Origin: Hyphomicrobiales bacterium
Lineage (GTDB): Bacteria; Pseudomonadota; Alphaproteobacteria; Rhizobiales; Aestuariivirgaceae
DNA: 64,000 bases
NCBI GenBank assembly: GCA_016710435.1
Contig: JADJVV010000001.1
Location: 1,758,501-1,822,500, forward strand
Reading direction: 5' to 3'
Shown here piece after piece: positions 27,083 through 35,314 of this stretch (position 1 is the stretch's first letter; each line of letters begins with the position of its first letter). The notes under the pieces were generated by a model. It was not told where the DNA came from and ran no database searches. It saw only the letters and a program-made list of their open reading frames with translations. The position numbers and the translations under genes are program-made.

Positions 27083-28312
27083 ATGCTCTACCATTTCTAT
27101 GAGATGAACCACGCTGCCGTGGCACCTTGGCGGACCGCCGTGGAGGCGGGCATGGCCTATTGGGACAGCACCGCCAATCCTTTTGCGCAGACCCCTTTCG
27201 GCCGATCGGCTGCCGCTTCGCTCCACCTCTTCGAGCGCATGACGCGCCGCTACGGCAAGCCGGAATTCGGCATCCATGAAACCTTCGTGGGCAACCGCCA
27301 GGTCGCGATCCATCAGGACGTGATCTGGCAAATGCCCTTCTGCAACCTCCTCCATTTCCGCAAGGAAGATGGCCGCCTGGGAAAAAACCAGCAGAAGGTA
27401 CTGATTGTGGCCCCCATGTCGGGCCATTACGCCACGCTGCTGCGCAACACCGTGGAAGCGATGCTGCCCAGCCATGATGTTTACATCACCGACTGGGCGG
27501 ATGCGCGCAATGTGCCGCTGGCGCAAGGCAGCTTCGACCTCGACGACTATACCGACTACGTCATCAACATGCTGCATCACCTCGGCGAACGCGCCCATGT
27601 GATGGCGGTGTGCCAGCCCTCGGTGCCCGTGATGGCCGCCGTCTCGCTGATGAGCGAGCGCGATGATCCGCTGGTGCCCAAGACCATGATCCTCATGGGC
27701 GGCCCCATCGACACGCGCTGCAACCCGACCGGCGTCAACAAGCTGGCCGAAAACAAGGGCGTGGACTGGTTCCGCAACAACGTGATCATGACCGTGCCCT
27801 TCCCGCTGCCGGGCATGGGCCGCATGGTCTATCCGGGCTTCCTGCAGCTCACCGGCTTCATGACCATGAACCTCGACCGCCACATGACGGCGCATCGCGA
27901 GCTGTTCTGGCACCTGGTCGAAGGCGACGGTGACAGCGTCGACAAGCACCAGGATTTCTATGACGAATACATGTCGGTCATGGATCTCGACGCCGATTTC
28001 TACCTGCAGACGGTGGAGCGCGTCTTCATCCACCACGACCTGCCGTCCGGCACCTATGCCTACCGCGGCCACACCATCGCGCCGCAGAAGATCAAGCGCA
28101 CCGCGCTGCTGACGGTCGAGGGCGAGAAAGACGATATTTCGGGCGTCGGCCAGACCCATGCCGCACACACGATCCTCGCAGGCCTGCCGGCGGAGATGAA
28201 GCATCATCATCTCCAGCTGGGTGTGGGGCACTACGGCGTGTTCTCGGGTTCACGATTCCGCAAGGATGTGGTACCGGTGATTTCCGACGTGATTGCCCGC
28301 CACAAGGATTGA
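27083..28312 (+). CDS. phaZ: Intracellular polyhydroxyalkanoate depolymerase
   Basis: Degrades amorphous intracellular PHB granules to 3-hydroxybutyrate oligomers. ATG 27083 (MLYHFYEMNHAA) is the family start, giving 409 aa. As in Ralstonia PhaZ1, the nucleophile is a cysteine in place of serine: VCQPSVP with Cys177. Further signatures are PMSGHYATLLRNTVEAMLPSHDVYITDW in pieces, an Asp region near LTVEGEKDDISG and the C-terminal His in LGVGHYGVFSGSRF. The upstream TTGCGGTGCA motif suggests PHA-linked control. The next gene starts five bases after the stop. Confidence 0.95.
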   Translation: MLYHFYEMNHAAVAPWRTAVEAGMAYWDSTANPFAQTPFGRSAAASLHLFERMTRRYGKPEFGIHETFVGNRQVAIHQDVIWQMPFCNLLHFRKEDGRLGKNQQKVLIVAPMSGHYATLLRNTVEAMLPSHDVYITDWADARNVPLAQGSFDLDDYTDYVINMLHHLGERAHVMAVCQPSVPVMAAVSLMSERDDPLVPKTMILMGGPIDTRCNPTGVNKLAENKGVDWFRNNVIMTVPFPLPGMGRMVYPGFLQLTGFMTMNLDRHMTAHRELFWHLVEGDGDSVDKHQDFYDEYMSVMDLDADFYLQTVERVFIHHDLPSGTYAYRGHTIAPQKIKRTALLTVEGEKDDISGVGQTHAAHTILAGLPAEMKHHHLQLGVGHYGVFSGSRFRKDVVPVISDVIARHKD

Positions 28313-28317
28313 CGCCG

Positions 28318-29067
28318 ATGCGCCTCTTGCGCGCATTCACCCAACGCAAGACTTCACCGCTGCCCCCGCCCGTCACGGAAATGATGCTGGTGGCCGACCA
28401 GCAGGTGCAGCTCACCTTCAAGCGCCACGCCTCCGCCCGCCGCTTCACCTTGCGCCTGATGCGCGATGGAGCGGGCTTTGCCATGACCATGCCGCGCCGC
28501 GCCAGCATGGCCGATGCGCGCGCCTTCGCCCTCAAGTCGGAAAGCTGGATGCTCAGGGTTCTCGCGAGACGCGTGCCCAAGGTCGATGTGGCCCCCGGTG
28601 CCGTCATCATGCTGCGCGGCGTCGAACACGTGATTGCCGCCACCGGCAAGGCCCGTGGACAGGTGATTCACGATGCCGGGGAACGCATCCTTCATGTGCC
28701 CGGCGCCCCGCAACATCTGAGGCGCCGCCTTCTGGACTGGCTGAAAGCCGAAGCGGCCCACGATCTTGACGTCGCCTCCACCAAATACGCTGCCGCCATG
28801 GCGGCGCGATTCCGCAAGATCAATATCCGCGACCAGAAGAGCAGGTGGGGCTCGTGCTCAACCGATGGTGTGCTCAACTATTCGTGGAGACTCGTGCTGG
28901 CACCACCTTATGTGCTGGACTATGTCGCCGCCCATGAGGTGGCCCACCTGCGTGAGATGAACCATTCCACGCGCTTCTGGCGGCTGGTCCTCAGCCATTG
29001 TCCCGGAAGCCGCAGCGCCAAAACCTGGCTGAAGCTGCACGGTACGCGACTGCACGCCCTGGGCTGA
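28318..29067 (+). CDS. YgjP-like zinc metallohydrolase (DUF45)
   Basis: A 249-aa soluble protein of the YgjP/M48-related metallopeptidase group. The C-terminal zinc-peptidase region is unmistakable: RDQKSRWGSCSTDGVLNYSWRL in two blocks, then DYVAAHEVAHLREMNHSTRFW with the HExxH-type ligands (HEVAH) and a third ligand in MNHS. The N-terminal half contributes a beta domain (LTFKRHASARRFTLRL). The usual role of this family is unknown; a link to UvrD- or ribosome-related processing is only suggested. ATG 28318 is preferred over the in-frame TTG 28309. It lies five bases after phaZ. Confidence 0.92.
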   Translation: MRLLRAFTQRKTSPLPPPVTEMMLVADQQVQLTFKRHASARRFTLRLMRDGAGFAMTMPRRASMADARAFALKSESWMLRVLARRVPKVDVAPGAVIMLRGVEHVIAATGKARGQVIHDAGERILHVPGAPQHLRRRLLDWLKAEAAHDLDVASTKYAAAMAARFRKINIRDQKSRWGSCSTDGVLNYSWRLVLAPPYVLDYVAAHEVAHLREMNHSTRFWRLVLSHCPGSRSAKTWLKLHGTRLHALG

Positions 29068-29119
29068 CCCGCCGTAAACGGTACAAGTGCTTAATAGCGT
29101 GGCCCTTTTTGGCACAACC

Positions 29120-29135
29120 TTAACGCATCATTAAC
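29120..29135 (+). promoter_or_regulatory. Perfect CtrA site upstream of the DUF11 surface operon
   Basis: TTAA-CGCATCA-TTAAC matches the CtrA consensus TTAA-N7-TTAAC exactly. It lies 53 bases after the stop of the upstream gene and 428 bases before the first DUF11 gene. If it drives that operon, the transcript has a long leader. Confidence 0.55.
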
Positions 29136-29219
29136 CAGCAAAACCTAAGCCTGAGCGTACTCCTGTTGCGCAGCCTTGTGCTGTCGCGCGTCCAGGAAAG
29201 ATCGGGGCACTTGCATACT

Positions 29220-29487
29220 CAGGGTTCATCACCCTGTCCGCACTTCTCCATCAAATGTTTGTTTTTGCGTGAGTTTTTTGGAGAAACTCAGGTTTGACGC
29301 GCAGTCAAAATATGAAGGCTGGTCTTCGCTCCGGAACCCTCGCGGGTTGTGGTGGCGGAGAATCACGTCCGCAAAGTGGGGCAAGCTCGACAGCTGGGAG
29401 GCCTGCGACCCGCCTTGTGAAGACTGCAGTAACAGCAACCCTCTTTCGGGAGGCGCTGTGGCCGCCGGTTGCGCGGCTGCGAACCGG
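29220..29487 (+). other. Structured leader of the DUF11 operon
   Basis: The 496-base gap 29068-29563 holds no gene I can support. After the CtrA site come a series of inverted repeats: CAGGGT-N5-ACCCTG (29220-29236), GAGTTT-N7-AAACTC (29271-29289), TTTGAC-N5-GTCAAA (29293-29309), CTCCG/CGGAG enclosing AACCC-TCGC-GGGTT (29329-29360), and CCGGTT-N11-AACCGG (29465-29487). This could be a regulatory leader RNA or an operator array. I cannot assign it to a known riboswitch; the conserved cyclic-di-GMP-I sequence blocks are absent. Confidence 0.45.
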
Positions 29488-29563
29488 AGTGCGCTCCAAT
29501 TGTGTTCAACCCAGCCCATCAAAACCAAGAAACGTGTTTTGCAACTCTCGACGGAGAATTGAT

Positions 29564-30550
29564 ATGGACGTCTACAACCTGCCGCGCCAGTCCGCGCGGT
29601 CTTGGCCGGGCCCGCAGTTGCGGACCAGGCTCTGGGGATCGGTGGCAGTCGCCGCCGCCCTCGCAGTGACGCAGGCCTCACCGGCCTTCGCCACCATCGA
29701 CAACACCGCTACGGCGAACGGCACGGGTCCTTCGGGCCCCATGACGCCGGTCACTGACTCGGTAAGTGTTGACGTGATCGATGCCGCTCCCGCCACCACC
29801 GTCGCCAAGTCCTGGGCTTTCGCAAGCCCCGGCGGCGACGTGAATGGCGACGGCAACGTCGATCCCGGCGACGCTGTCGTCTACACCTACACCGTCACCA
29901 ACTCGGGCAACGTCACGCTGCAAGACGTGTCGCTGACCGACGCCCATGACGGTGTGAACGGCGCGCTTGTCTTCACCAAGCCGACGGTCGTCACGACCGA
30001 CGGCACGGTGGCGGGCGACGTGACGGGCACCACCGGTGATTCCAGCAACGTCGATTGGACCGACAATGACTGGGACGTGCTGGGCCCGGGTGACGTCATC
30101 ACCTACACGTCGGCCTATACGGTCGGCGCGGGTGACTTCACCTCCGGCACATCGAGCGATGGCGACATCGACAACACCGCAACGGTGGCGTCGCTGTACA
30201 ATGGCTCGCCGGTCACGGCTTCGACGGGCAGCACTTTCGTGCCGCTCGACAACACGCCGCGCTTCACCCTCGACAAGGTGGCCGACGACACGACCGATCG
30301 TGCGATTGGCGATGTGGTGACATACACCTACACGCTGACCAACACGGGCAACGTGCCGATCACAGCGGTCACGGTGTCTGACGTGGAAAACGGTTCCGGT
30401 TCTCTGACCGGCCCGAACTTCGCGTCCTGGACCACGCAGAATGGCTCGTCGGTGACGGGGAACACGATCAACACCTTCAATCCGGGTTCGATCGCTGTCT
30501 ACTCCTCGACCTACACCGTCACGCAGTCTGACGTGAACACGTTGCAGTAA
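29564..30550 (+). CDS. Exported DUF11-repeat protein A (candidate fibre subunit)
   Basis: A 328-aa exported protein with two DUF11 domains. ATG 29564 has GGAG seven bases upstream. The signal peptide ends at ASPAFA (residue 43), so the mature protein begins with TIDNTATANG, a lone strand of the kind that closes a DUF11 domain. Domain 1 (about 65-230) is complete: it starts with TTVAKSW, has a perfect EF-hand-like loop (DVNGDGNVDPGD), and closes with IDNTATVAS. Domain 2 (from about 231, Lys238 in TLDKVAD) has YTYTLTNTGNVPI but stops at TVTQSDVNTLQ, before the closing strand. The TAA is in frame with the next gene, 18 bases on. Function is inferred: a surface polymer subunit. No anchor is visible. 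Confidence 0.85.
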   Translation: MDVYNLPRQSARSWPGPQLRTRLWGSVAVAAALAVTQASPAFATIDNTATANGTGPSGPMTPVTDSVSVDVIDAAPATTVAKSWAFASPGGDVNGDGNVDPGDAVVYTYTVTNSGNVTLQDVSLTDAHDGVNGALVFTKPTVVTTDGTVAGDVTGTTGDSSNVDWTDNDWDVLGPGDVITYTSAYTVGAGDFTSGTSSDGDIDNTATVASLYNGSPVTASTGSTFVPLDNTPRFTLDKVADDTTDRAIGDVVTYTYTLTNTGNVPITAVTVSDVENGSGSLTGPNFASWTTQNGSSVTGNTINTFNPGSIAVYSSTYTVTQSDVNTLQ

Positions 30551-30568
30551 GCGCAACCGGACGCGTCG

Positions 30569-33500
30569 ATGACACAAAACGCCGCCACGCGGATGCCGGA
30601 TGCAAGAGGACACAAGCGCAAGCTTGTGGGCCTCCTTGCGTCATGCGCATTCGCGTGGGGCCTCGTTTCTCCGGCCTCGGCGGCACTTGTGAACACCGCC
30701 ACGGCCACGGGCTTCGCCAACGGCCAACCCATCTCGGCCAGCGACACCGTCAGCGTCGACCTGATCGACGCCAATCCCACGCTCACCGTCGTCAAGACCG
30801 CCACCGTCAACGATGGCGGCGATGGCACCGACGATCCGGGTGATACGATTTCATACAGCTTCACCGTCACCAACGGCGGCAACGTCACTCTCAACAACGT
30901 GGTGCTGACCGATCCCCGCGTCACCCTGTCTGCCGCAACCCTGACCGACAGCGGCGTGGGCGGCGACTCAAGCGACGGCATCCTCTCTGCCGGCTGGGAT
31001 GTCCTCGGCCCCGGCGATACGCTGACCTACACCGCCACATACATTCTCCAGCCCGCCGACGTGGATGCAGGCCAGGTCGTGAACACCGCGACCGCCACGG
31101 CGACGACGGTTCCCGGCGCGCCCATCACCGGCACCGACACGGAAACGACGCTGCTCAACGTCGTCTCCTCCCTCTCCCTCGCCAAGGTCGCCACCATCAA
31201 CGATGGCGGTGATGGCGTGGTGAACGCGGGCGACACGATTTCCTACGCCTTCACCGTGACCAACACCGGCACCGTGACGCAGAACAATGTCTCGGTGTCG
31301 GATCCGCTGCTGAACGTCGCCAGCCTGCCGGGCCGTGCCCAGGCCTTCCAGATGATGGCCGCTGCCGCGTCCGGCGCCGACATGATGACAACCGCCTCGA
31401 CCTCCCAGCCATTCGACCCGGCGCAGGTGTTCGAGGGCGCGTCCATGCTTTATGCGCCGGTGGCGACCCGTACGGCGGCCGCCTACACGCCGGCCCGCGA
31501 CGTGCCGCAGCTGGCCGTGTCGCTCCATGCCGAACGCAAGCTCGTGATGCTCTCCGGCGATCCGGGTGCGCCAAAGGCGGGCGATCTGCTCGGCATCTAC
31601 TTCGAACTCATCAACACGGGCGAGGGACCGCTCACCGCCATCACCGTCGACCAGACCGGCGCCGAAGCCTTCGGCAGCGCCCTCGACATTCTGCCGGCCA
31701 ACAGCAAGGACGCGGCCTCCATCATCTTCTCGCGCACCCTGACCGACGACGACATCACCGCCGGCCAGATCAGCGCACCTGCCACTGTCCGGGCCCATGC
31801 CCGCGGCCGGAGTGCAACCCTCGCACTAACGGAAGACATGCCGCTCGCTGCCATCTCCGGCATGGAAGAACTGGCGACAGCCACGATCACGCCCGCCAAT
31901 TTCCCCAGCCTCGCGCCGGGTGCCTCCACGGCCTTCAATGCAACGCTGGTGCTGAGCCAGGCGGACATTGATGCGGGAGTCGTCAACAACTCCGCCATCG
32001 CCACGGGCACCGATCCCTTCAACGCGACAATCACCGCGCCCGGCAGCGCTTCGACACCCATTCCGGCCGTGCCGGCCATCGCCATTGTCAAGCAGGGCAC
32101 TGTTGATCCGGGTGCCGATGGCGTGGCCAACGCCGGTGACGTCGTCACCTATGCCTTCGCCATCCACAACACCGGCAACGTGACGCTATCCAACATTACC
32201 CTCGATGATCCGGTGCCGGGCCTTACGCTCGCTCCTGCCACACTGGCTTCGCTGGCACCGGGTGCGGTCGACTCCACCACCTTCACGGCCACCTATCCCT
32301 TGCAGCAGGCTGACCTCGACGCCGGTCACGCCGACAACCAGGCGAAGGTGACGGGCACGGTTCCCGTGGGCGGCGGCACCGTCTCCGACTTCTCCGACGA
32401 CAACAGCGAGACGGAAGACCAGGTGACGGTTGTTCCGTTGACGGCGGCACCGAAGATCGCGCTGCTCAAGACGCTCGACACCTCCACCTATCCCACCGCC
32501 GTGGAAGACGTGAACGGCAACGGCCTCAATGATGCGGGCGACCGCGTGCACTACGCCTTTGAGGTCCACAACGTCGGCAACGTCACCCTGAACAACGTCT
32601 ATGTCCAGGATCGCAATCCCTCGATCATCACCACGCCGCTGCCGCCCACGGGCATCTCGCTGGCCCCGGGTGCGTCCGACACCGCAAGTTTCGCCGCAAT
32701 CTACACCCTGACCCAGGCCGATGTGGACGCGGGCCATTTCAACAACACCGCCGACACCTATGGCACCGATCCCAACGGCACCATCGTGCAGGATGAATCC
32801 GACCCCGGCGTGCTCACGCAGAACGCGCCGACCGTACTCGACATTCCCGCCCAGCCCGCTGTCTCCCTGCTGAAGACCGTCCAGAGCATCGACGACGTCA
32901 ACAGCAACGGCATCAACGACACCAACGACGTGATCCACTATGCCTTCACGGTCATCAATACAGGCAACGTTACGCTGACCGGGATCAACGTCTCCGATCC
33001 CAACGCCTCCATGGCGGGTGGCTCGCTGGCGCAGCTCGATCCCGGCCTGTTCAACAACACGACCTTCACCGCAACGCACGTCATCAACGCGGGCGACATG
33101 CTGGCCGGACGCGTGACCAACCAGGCCACCGCCACCGCCAACACGCCGTCGAGCGGCCCCGTGACCGATCTCTCCGACACCAACGATCCTGACGAGAACG
33201 ACGCCACGGTGACACCGACCGTCGTCCAGCCGGCCATTGCCGTCATCAAGCAAGTCACCGGCATCACCAACACCAACGGCAACGCCATGGTGGATGCAGG
33301 CGACACCATCGAGTACCGCTTCACCGTGAAGAACACGGGCAACATCCCCGTGACCAATGTCACCCTCGATGATGCCCTGGCTGGCGTGACGGTGCTGGGA
33401 GGACCCATCGCCCAGATGGACGCGGGCGACACCGACACCACGACCTTTACGGCAAGCTATGTCATCACACCGGCTGACGTGACAGCGGGCCAGGTGGCGA

Positions 33501-35314
33501 ACAGTGCCACCGTCCGCGGCACCGCCGCCAACGGCACCAACCTCTCCGACGTCTCGGATGAATCCGACTTCACCGATGATGACTGGACGATCACCTACAT
33601 CGCCAACGCCCCCGCCATCGGCCTGGTCAAGACCGTCTCTTCGATCACTGACGTCAACAGCAACGGCATGAATGACGCCGGAGACATCATCAGCTACGCC
33701 TTCAACGTGGTGAACATGGGCAACGTGGCCCTCACCAATGTGCGGGTTGACGATGCCAACGCCACCATTGCCGGCGGCCCGATCGCAACATTGCCCATCG
33801 GTGCCACGAACAGCACCACCTTCACGGGCCAGCACGTCATCACCGCCAATGACGTGAACGTTGGCGGCGTCAGCAACCAGGCGCGCGTGACCGCGACCGG
33901 CCCTGCAGGCGACATCACCGACCTGTCGGATGAATCCGACCTCACCGACAACGACCCGACCTTCACCTCGCTCACCCAGGTGCCGCGCCTGGCCTTGATC
34001 AAGACCGTGTCTCAACTGGAAGACGTCAATGGCAACGCGCTGGTCGATGCGGGCGACGTCATTCACTACGGCTTTGCTGTCCACAACATCGGCAACGTCA
34101 CCCTCACGAACATCGCTGTGACAGATGGCAACGCCACGATGGCGGGCGGTCCGCTGGCGGCGCTTGCAGCCGGTGCGGTGGACTCCACCACCTTCACCGC
34201 AACCCACATCGTGACGCTGGCCGACCAGGACGTCGAGCAGGTCGTCAACCAGGCGCAAGCGACGGGCAACGATCCATCTGACAACCCGGTGGCTGATCTG
34301 TCCGATCCGTCCGATGTCATGGGCAATGCCAATACAGTGACGGCCGTTTCCGCGCCGCCACCCGCCTTCACCAAGACGGTGGCCAAGTCGGAAATCTATC
34401 GCGGCGAGCGCGTGCAATACACGATCACGGCCAACAACGTGCGGAACGGCCCCTACGACATCGCCGACGTGATGCCGCCCGGCTTCACCTATGTGAGCGG
34501 CACCGCGACCGTGAACGGCGTCGCCACGGCTCCGGTGGCGGCGGGCAATGTCCTCACCTTCGCCGGCCTGATGCCTGATCCGGTCAGCGACAGCATCATC
34601 ATCAAGCTCTATCTCACGGCACCGGCGCAGTTGAACACGGGCACCTATATCAACCGCGCCCGCTTCATCGACCCCGCCACCAGTGGCGTTCTCGCCACGG
34701 CCCAGGTCGGCGTGACGATCAAGGAAGAGCATGTCTTCGACTGCGGCGACATCATCGGCCGCGTCTTCGACGACCTCAACGCCAACGGTTATCCGGATGA
34801 CGGCGAGCCGGGCCTGCCGGGCGTGCGCGTGGTCACGGTCAAGGGTCTCCTCGTCACCACCGACAAGCATGGCCGCTTCCACGTGCCCTGCGCCGACGTG
34901 CCCAATGCGGCCATCGGTTCCAACTTCCTCATGAAGCTGGATCCGCGCACACTGCCCGTGGGCTATCGCCTGACCACGGAAAACCCGCGCGACGTGCGCC
35001 TGACGCGCGGCAAGATGACCAAGCTCAATTTCGGTGCGGCCCGCAACCGCGACCTCGAACTCGAACTCCGGCGCGATGCCTTCGTGGGCACGGGCGTGGA
35101 CCTGAAGGATGAGTGGCTCACCGGCGTGGACCGCCTCGTTGGCCTTCTTGAACAGGGCCGCGGCGAGCTTTCGATTGTCTATCGCTGCGGTGAGGAAAAC
35201 CCGGTCGCCGAAGACCGCGTGCTGGTGGTGAAGGATCTCGTCGCGCAGCGTTGGCAGCAGACGGGCCATCGCAAGCCATTGAAGATCAGCACGCGTGTGG
35301 AGTGCGGCAAATGA
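30569..35314 (+). CDS. Exported multi-DUF11 protein B with SdrD-B-like and OmpA-like C-terminus
   Basis: A 1581-aa exported protein. The signal peptide ends near residue 38 (VSPASA), so the mature N-terminus is ALVNTATATG, again a lone DUF11 closing strand. About nine DUF11-like units fill residues 70-1390; most have calcium-type loops such as DVNGNGLNDAGD and DVNSNGINDTND. The second unit is interrupted by a foreign segment at about 255-435. From Cys1392 an SdrD-B-like domain follows (IIGRVFDDLNANGYPDDGE). The last 80 residues resemble a degenerate OmpA-type domain (GVDRLVGLLEQGRGELSIVY). ATG 30593 is an alternative start. Its ATGA overlap with the barrel gene implies coupled translation. 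Likely role: surface anchor or stalk protein. Confidence 0.87.
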   Translation: MTQNAATRMPDARGHKRKLVGLLASCAFAWGLVSPASAALVNTATATGFANGQPISASDTVSVDLIDANPTLTVVKTATVNDGGDGTDDPGDTISYSFTVTNGGNVTLNNVVLTDPRVTLSAATLTDSGVGGDSSDGILSAGWDVLGPGDTLTYTATYILQPADVDAGQVVNTATATATTVPGAPITGTDTETTLLNVVSSLSLAKVATINDGGDGVVNAGDTISYAFTVTNTGTVTQNNVSVSDPLLNVASLPGRAQAFQMMAAAASGADMMTTASTSQPFDPAQVFEGASMLYAPVATRTAAAYTPARDVPQLAVSLHAERKLVMLSGDPGAPKAGDLLGIYFELINTGEGPLTAITVDQTGAEAFGSALDILPANSKDAASIIFSRTLTDDDITAGQISAPATVRAHARGRSATLALTEDMPLAAISGMEELATATITPANFPSLAPGASTAFNATLVLSQADIDAGVVNNSAIATGTDPFNATITAPGSASTPIPAVPAIAIVKQGTVDPGADGVANAGDVVTYAFAIHNTGNVTLSNITLDDPVPGLTLAPATLASLAPGAVDSTTFTATYPLQQADLDAGHADNQAKVTGTVPVGGGTVSDFSDDNSETEDQVTVVPLTAAPKIALLKTLDTSTYPTAVEDVNGNGLNDAGDRVHYAFEVHNVGNVTLNNVYVQDRNPSIITTPLPPTGISLAPGASDTASFAAIYTLTQADVDAGHFNNTADTYGTDPNGTIVQDESDPGVLTQNAPTVLDIPAQPAVSLLKTVQSIDDVNSNGINDTNDVIHYAFTVINTGNVTLTGINVSDPNASMAGGSLAQLDPGLFNNTTFTATHVINAGDMLAGRVTNQATATANTPSSGPVTDLSDTNDPDENDATVTPTVVQPAIAVIKQVTGITNTNGNAMVDAGDTIEYRFTVKNTGNIPVTNVTLDDALAGVTVLGGPIAQMDAGDTDTTTFTASYVITPADVTAGQVANSATVRGTAANGTNLSDVSDESDFTDDDWTITYIANAPAIGLVKTVSSITDVNSNGMNDAGDIISYAFNVVNMGNVALTNVRVDDANATIAGGPIATLPIGATNSTTFTGQHVITANDVNVGGVSNQARVTATGPAGDITDLSDESDLTDNDPTFTSLTQVPRLALIKTVSQLEDVNGNALVDAGDVIHYGFAVHNIGNVTLTNIAVTDGNATMAGGPLAALAAGAVDSTTFTATHIVTLADQDVEQVVNQAQATGNDPSDNPVADLSDPSDVMGNANTVTAVSAPPPAFTKTVAKSEIYRGERVQYTITANNVRNGPYDIADVMPPGFTYVSGTATVNGVATAPVAAGNVLTFAGLMPDPVSDSIIIKLYLTAPAQLNTGTYINRARFIDPATSGVLATAQVGVTIKEEHVFDCGDIIGRVFDDLNANGYPDDGEPGLPGVRVVTVKGLLVTTDKHGRFHVPCADVPNAAIGSNFLMKLDPRTLPVGYRLTTENPRDVRLTRGKMTKLNFGAARNRDLELELRRDAFVGTGVDLKDEWLTGVDRLVGLLEQGRGELSIVYRCGEENPVAEDRVLVVKDLVAQRWQQTGHRKPLKISTRVECGK

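Noticed and set aside
29296..29565. A cyclic-di-GMP riboswitch in the DUF11 leader
   Set aside because: The conserved GEMM sequence blocks do not appear; only generic hairpins do.
32186..35269. A 1027-codon minus-strand frame across protein B
   Set aside because: Repetitive antisense of the DUF11 repeats; the translation is low-complexity, rich in Gly, Arg, Val and His, with no recognisable fold.
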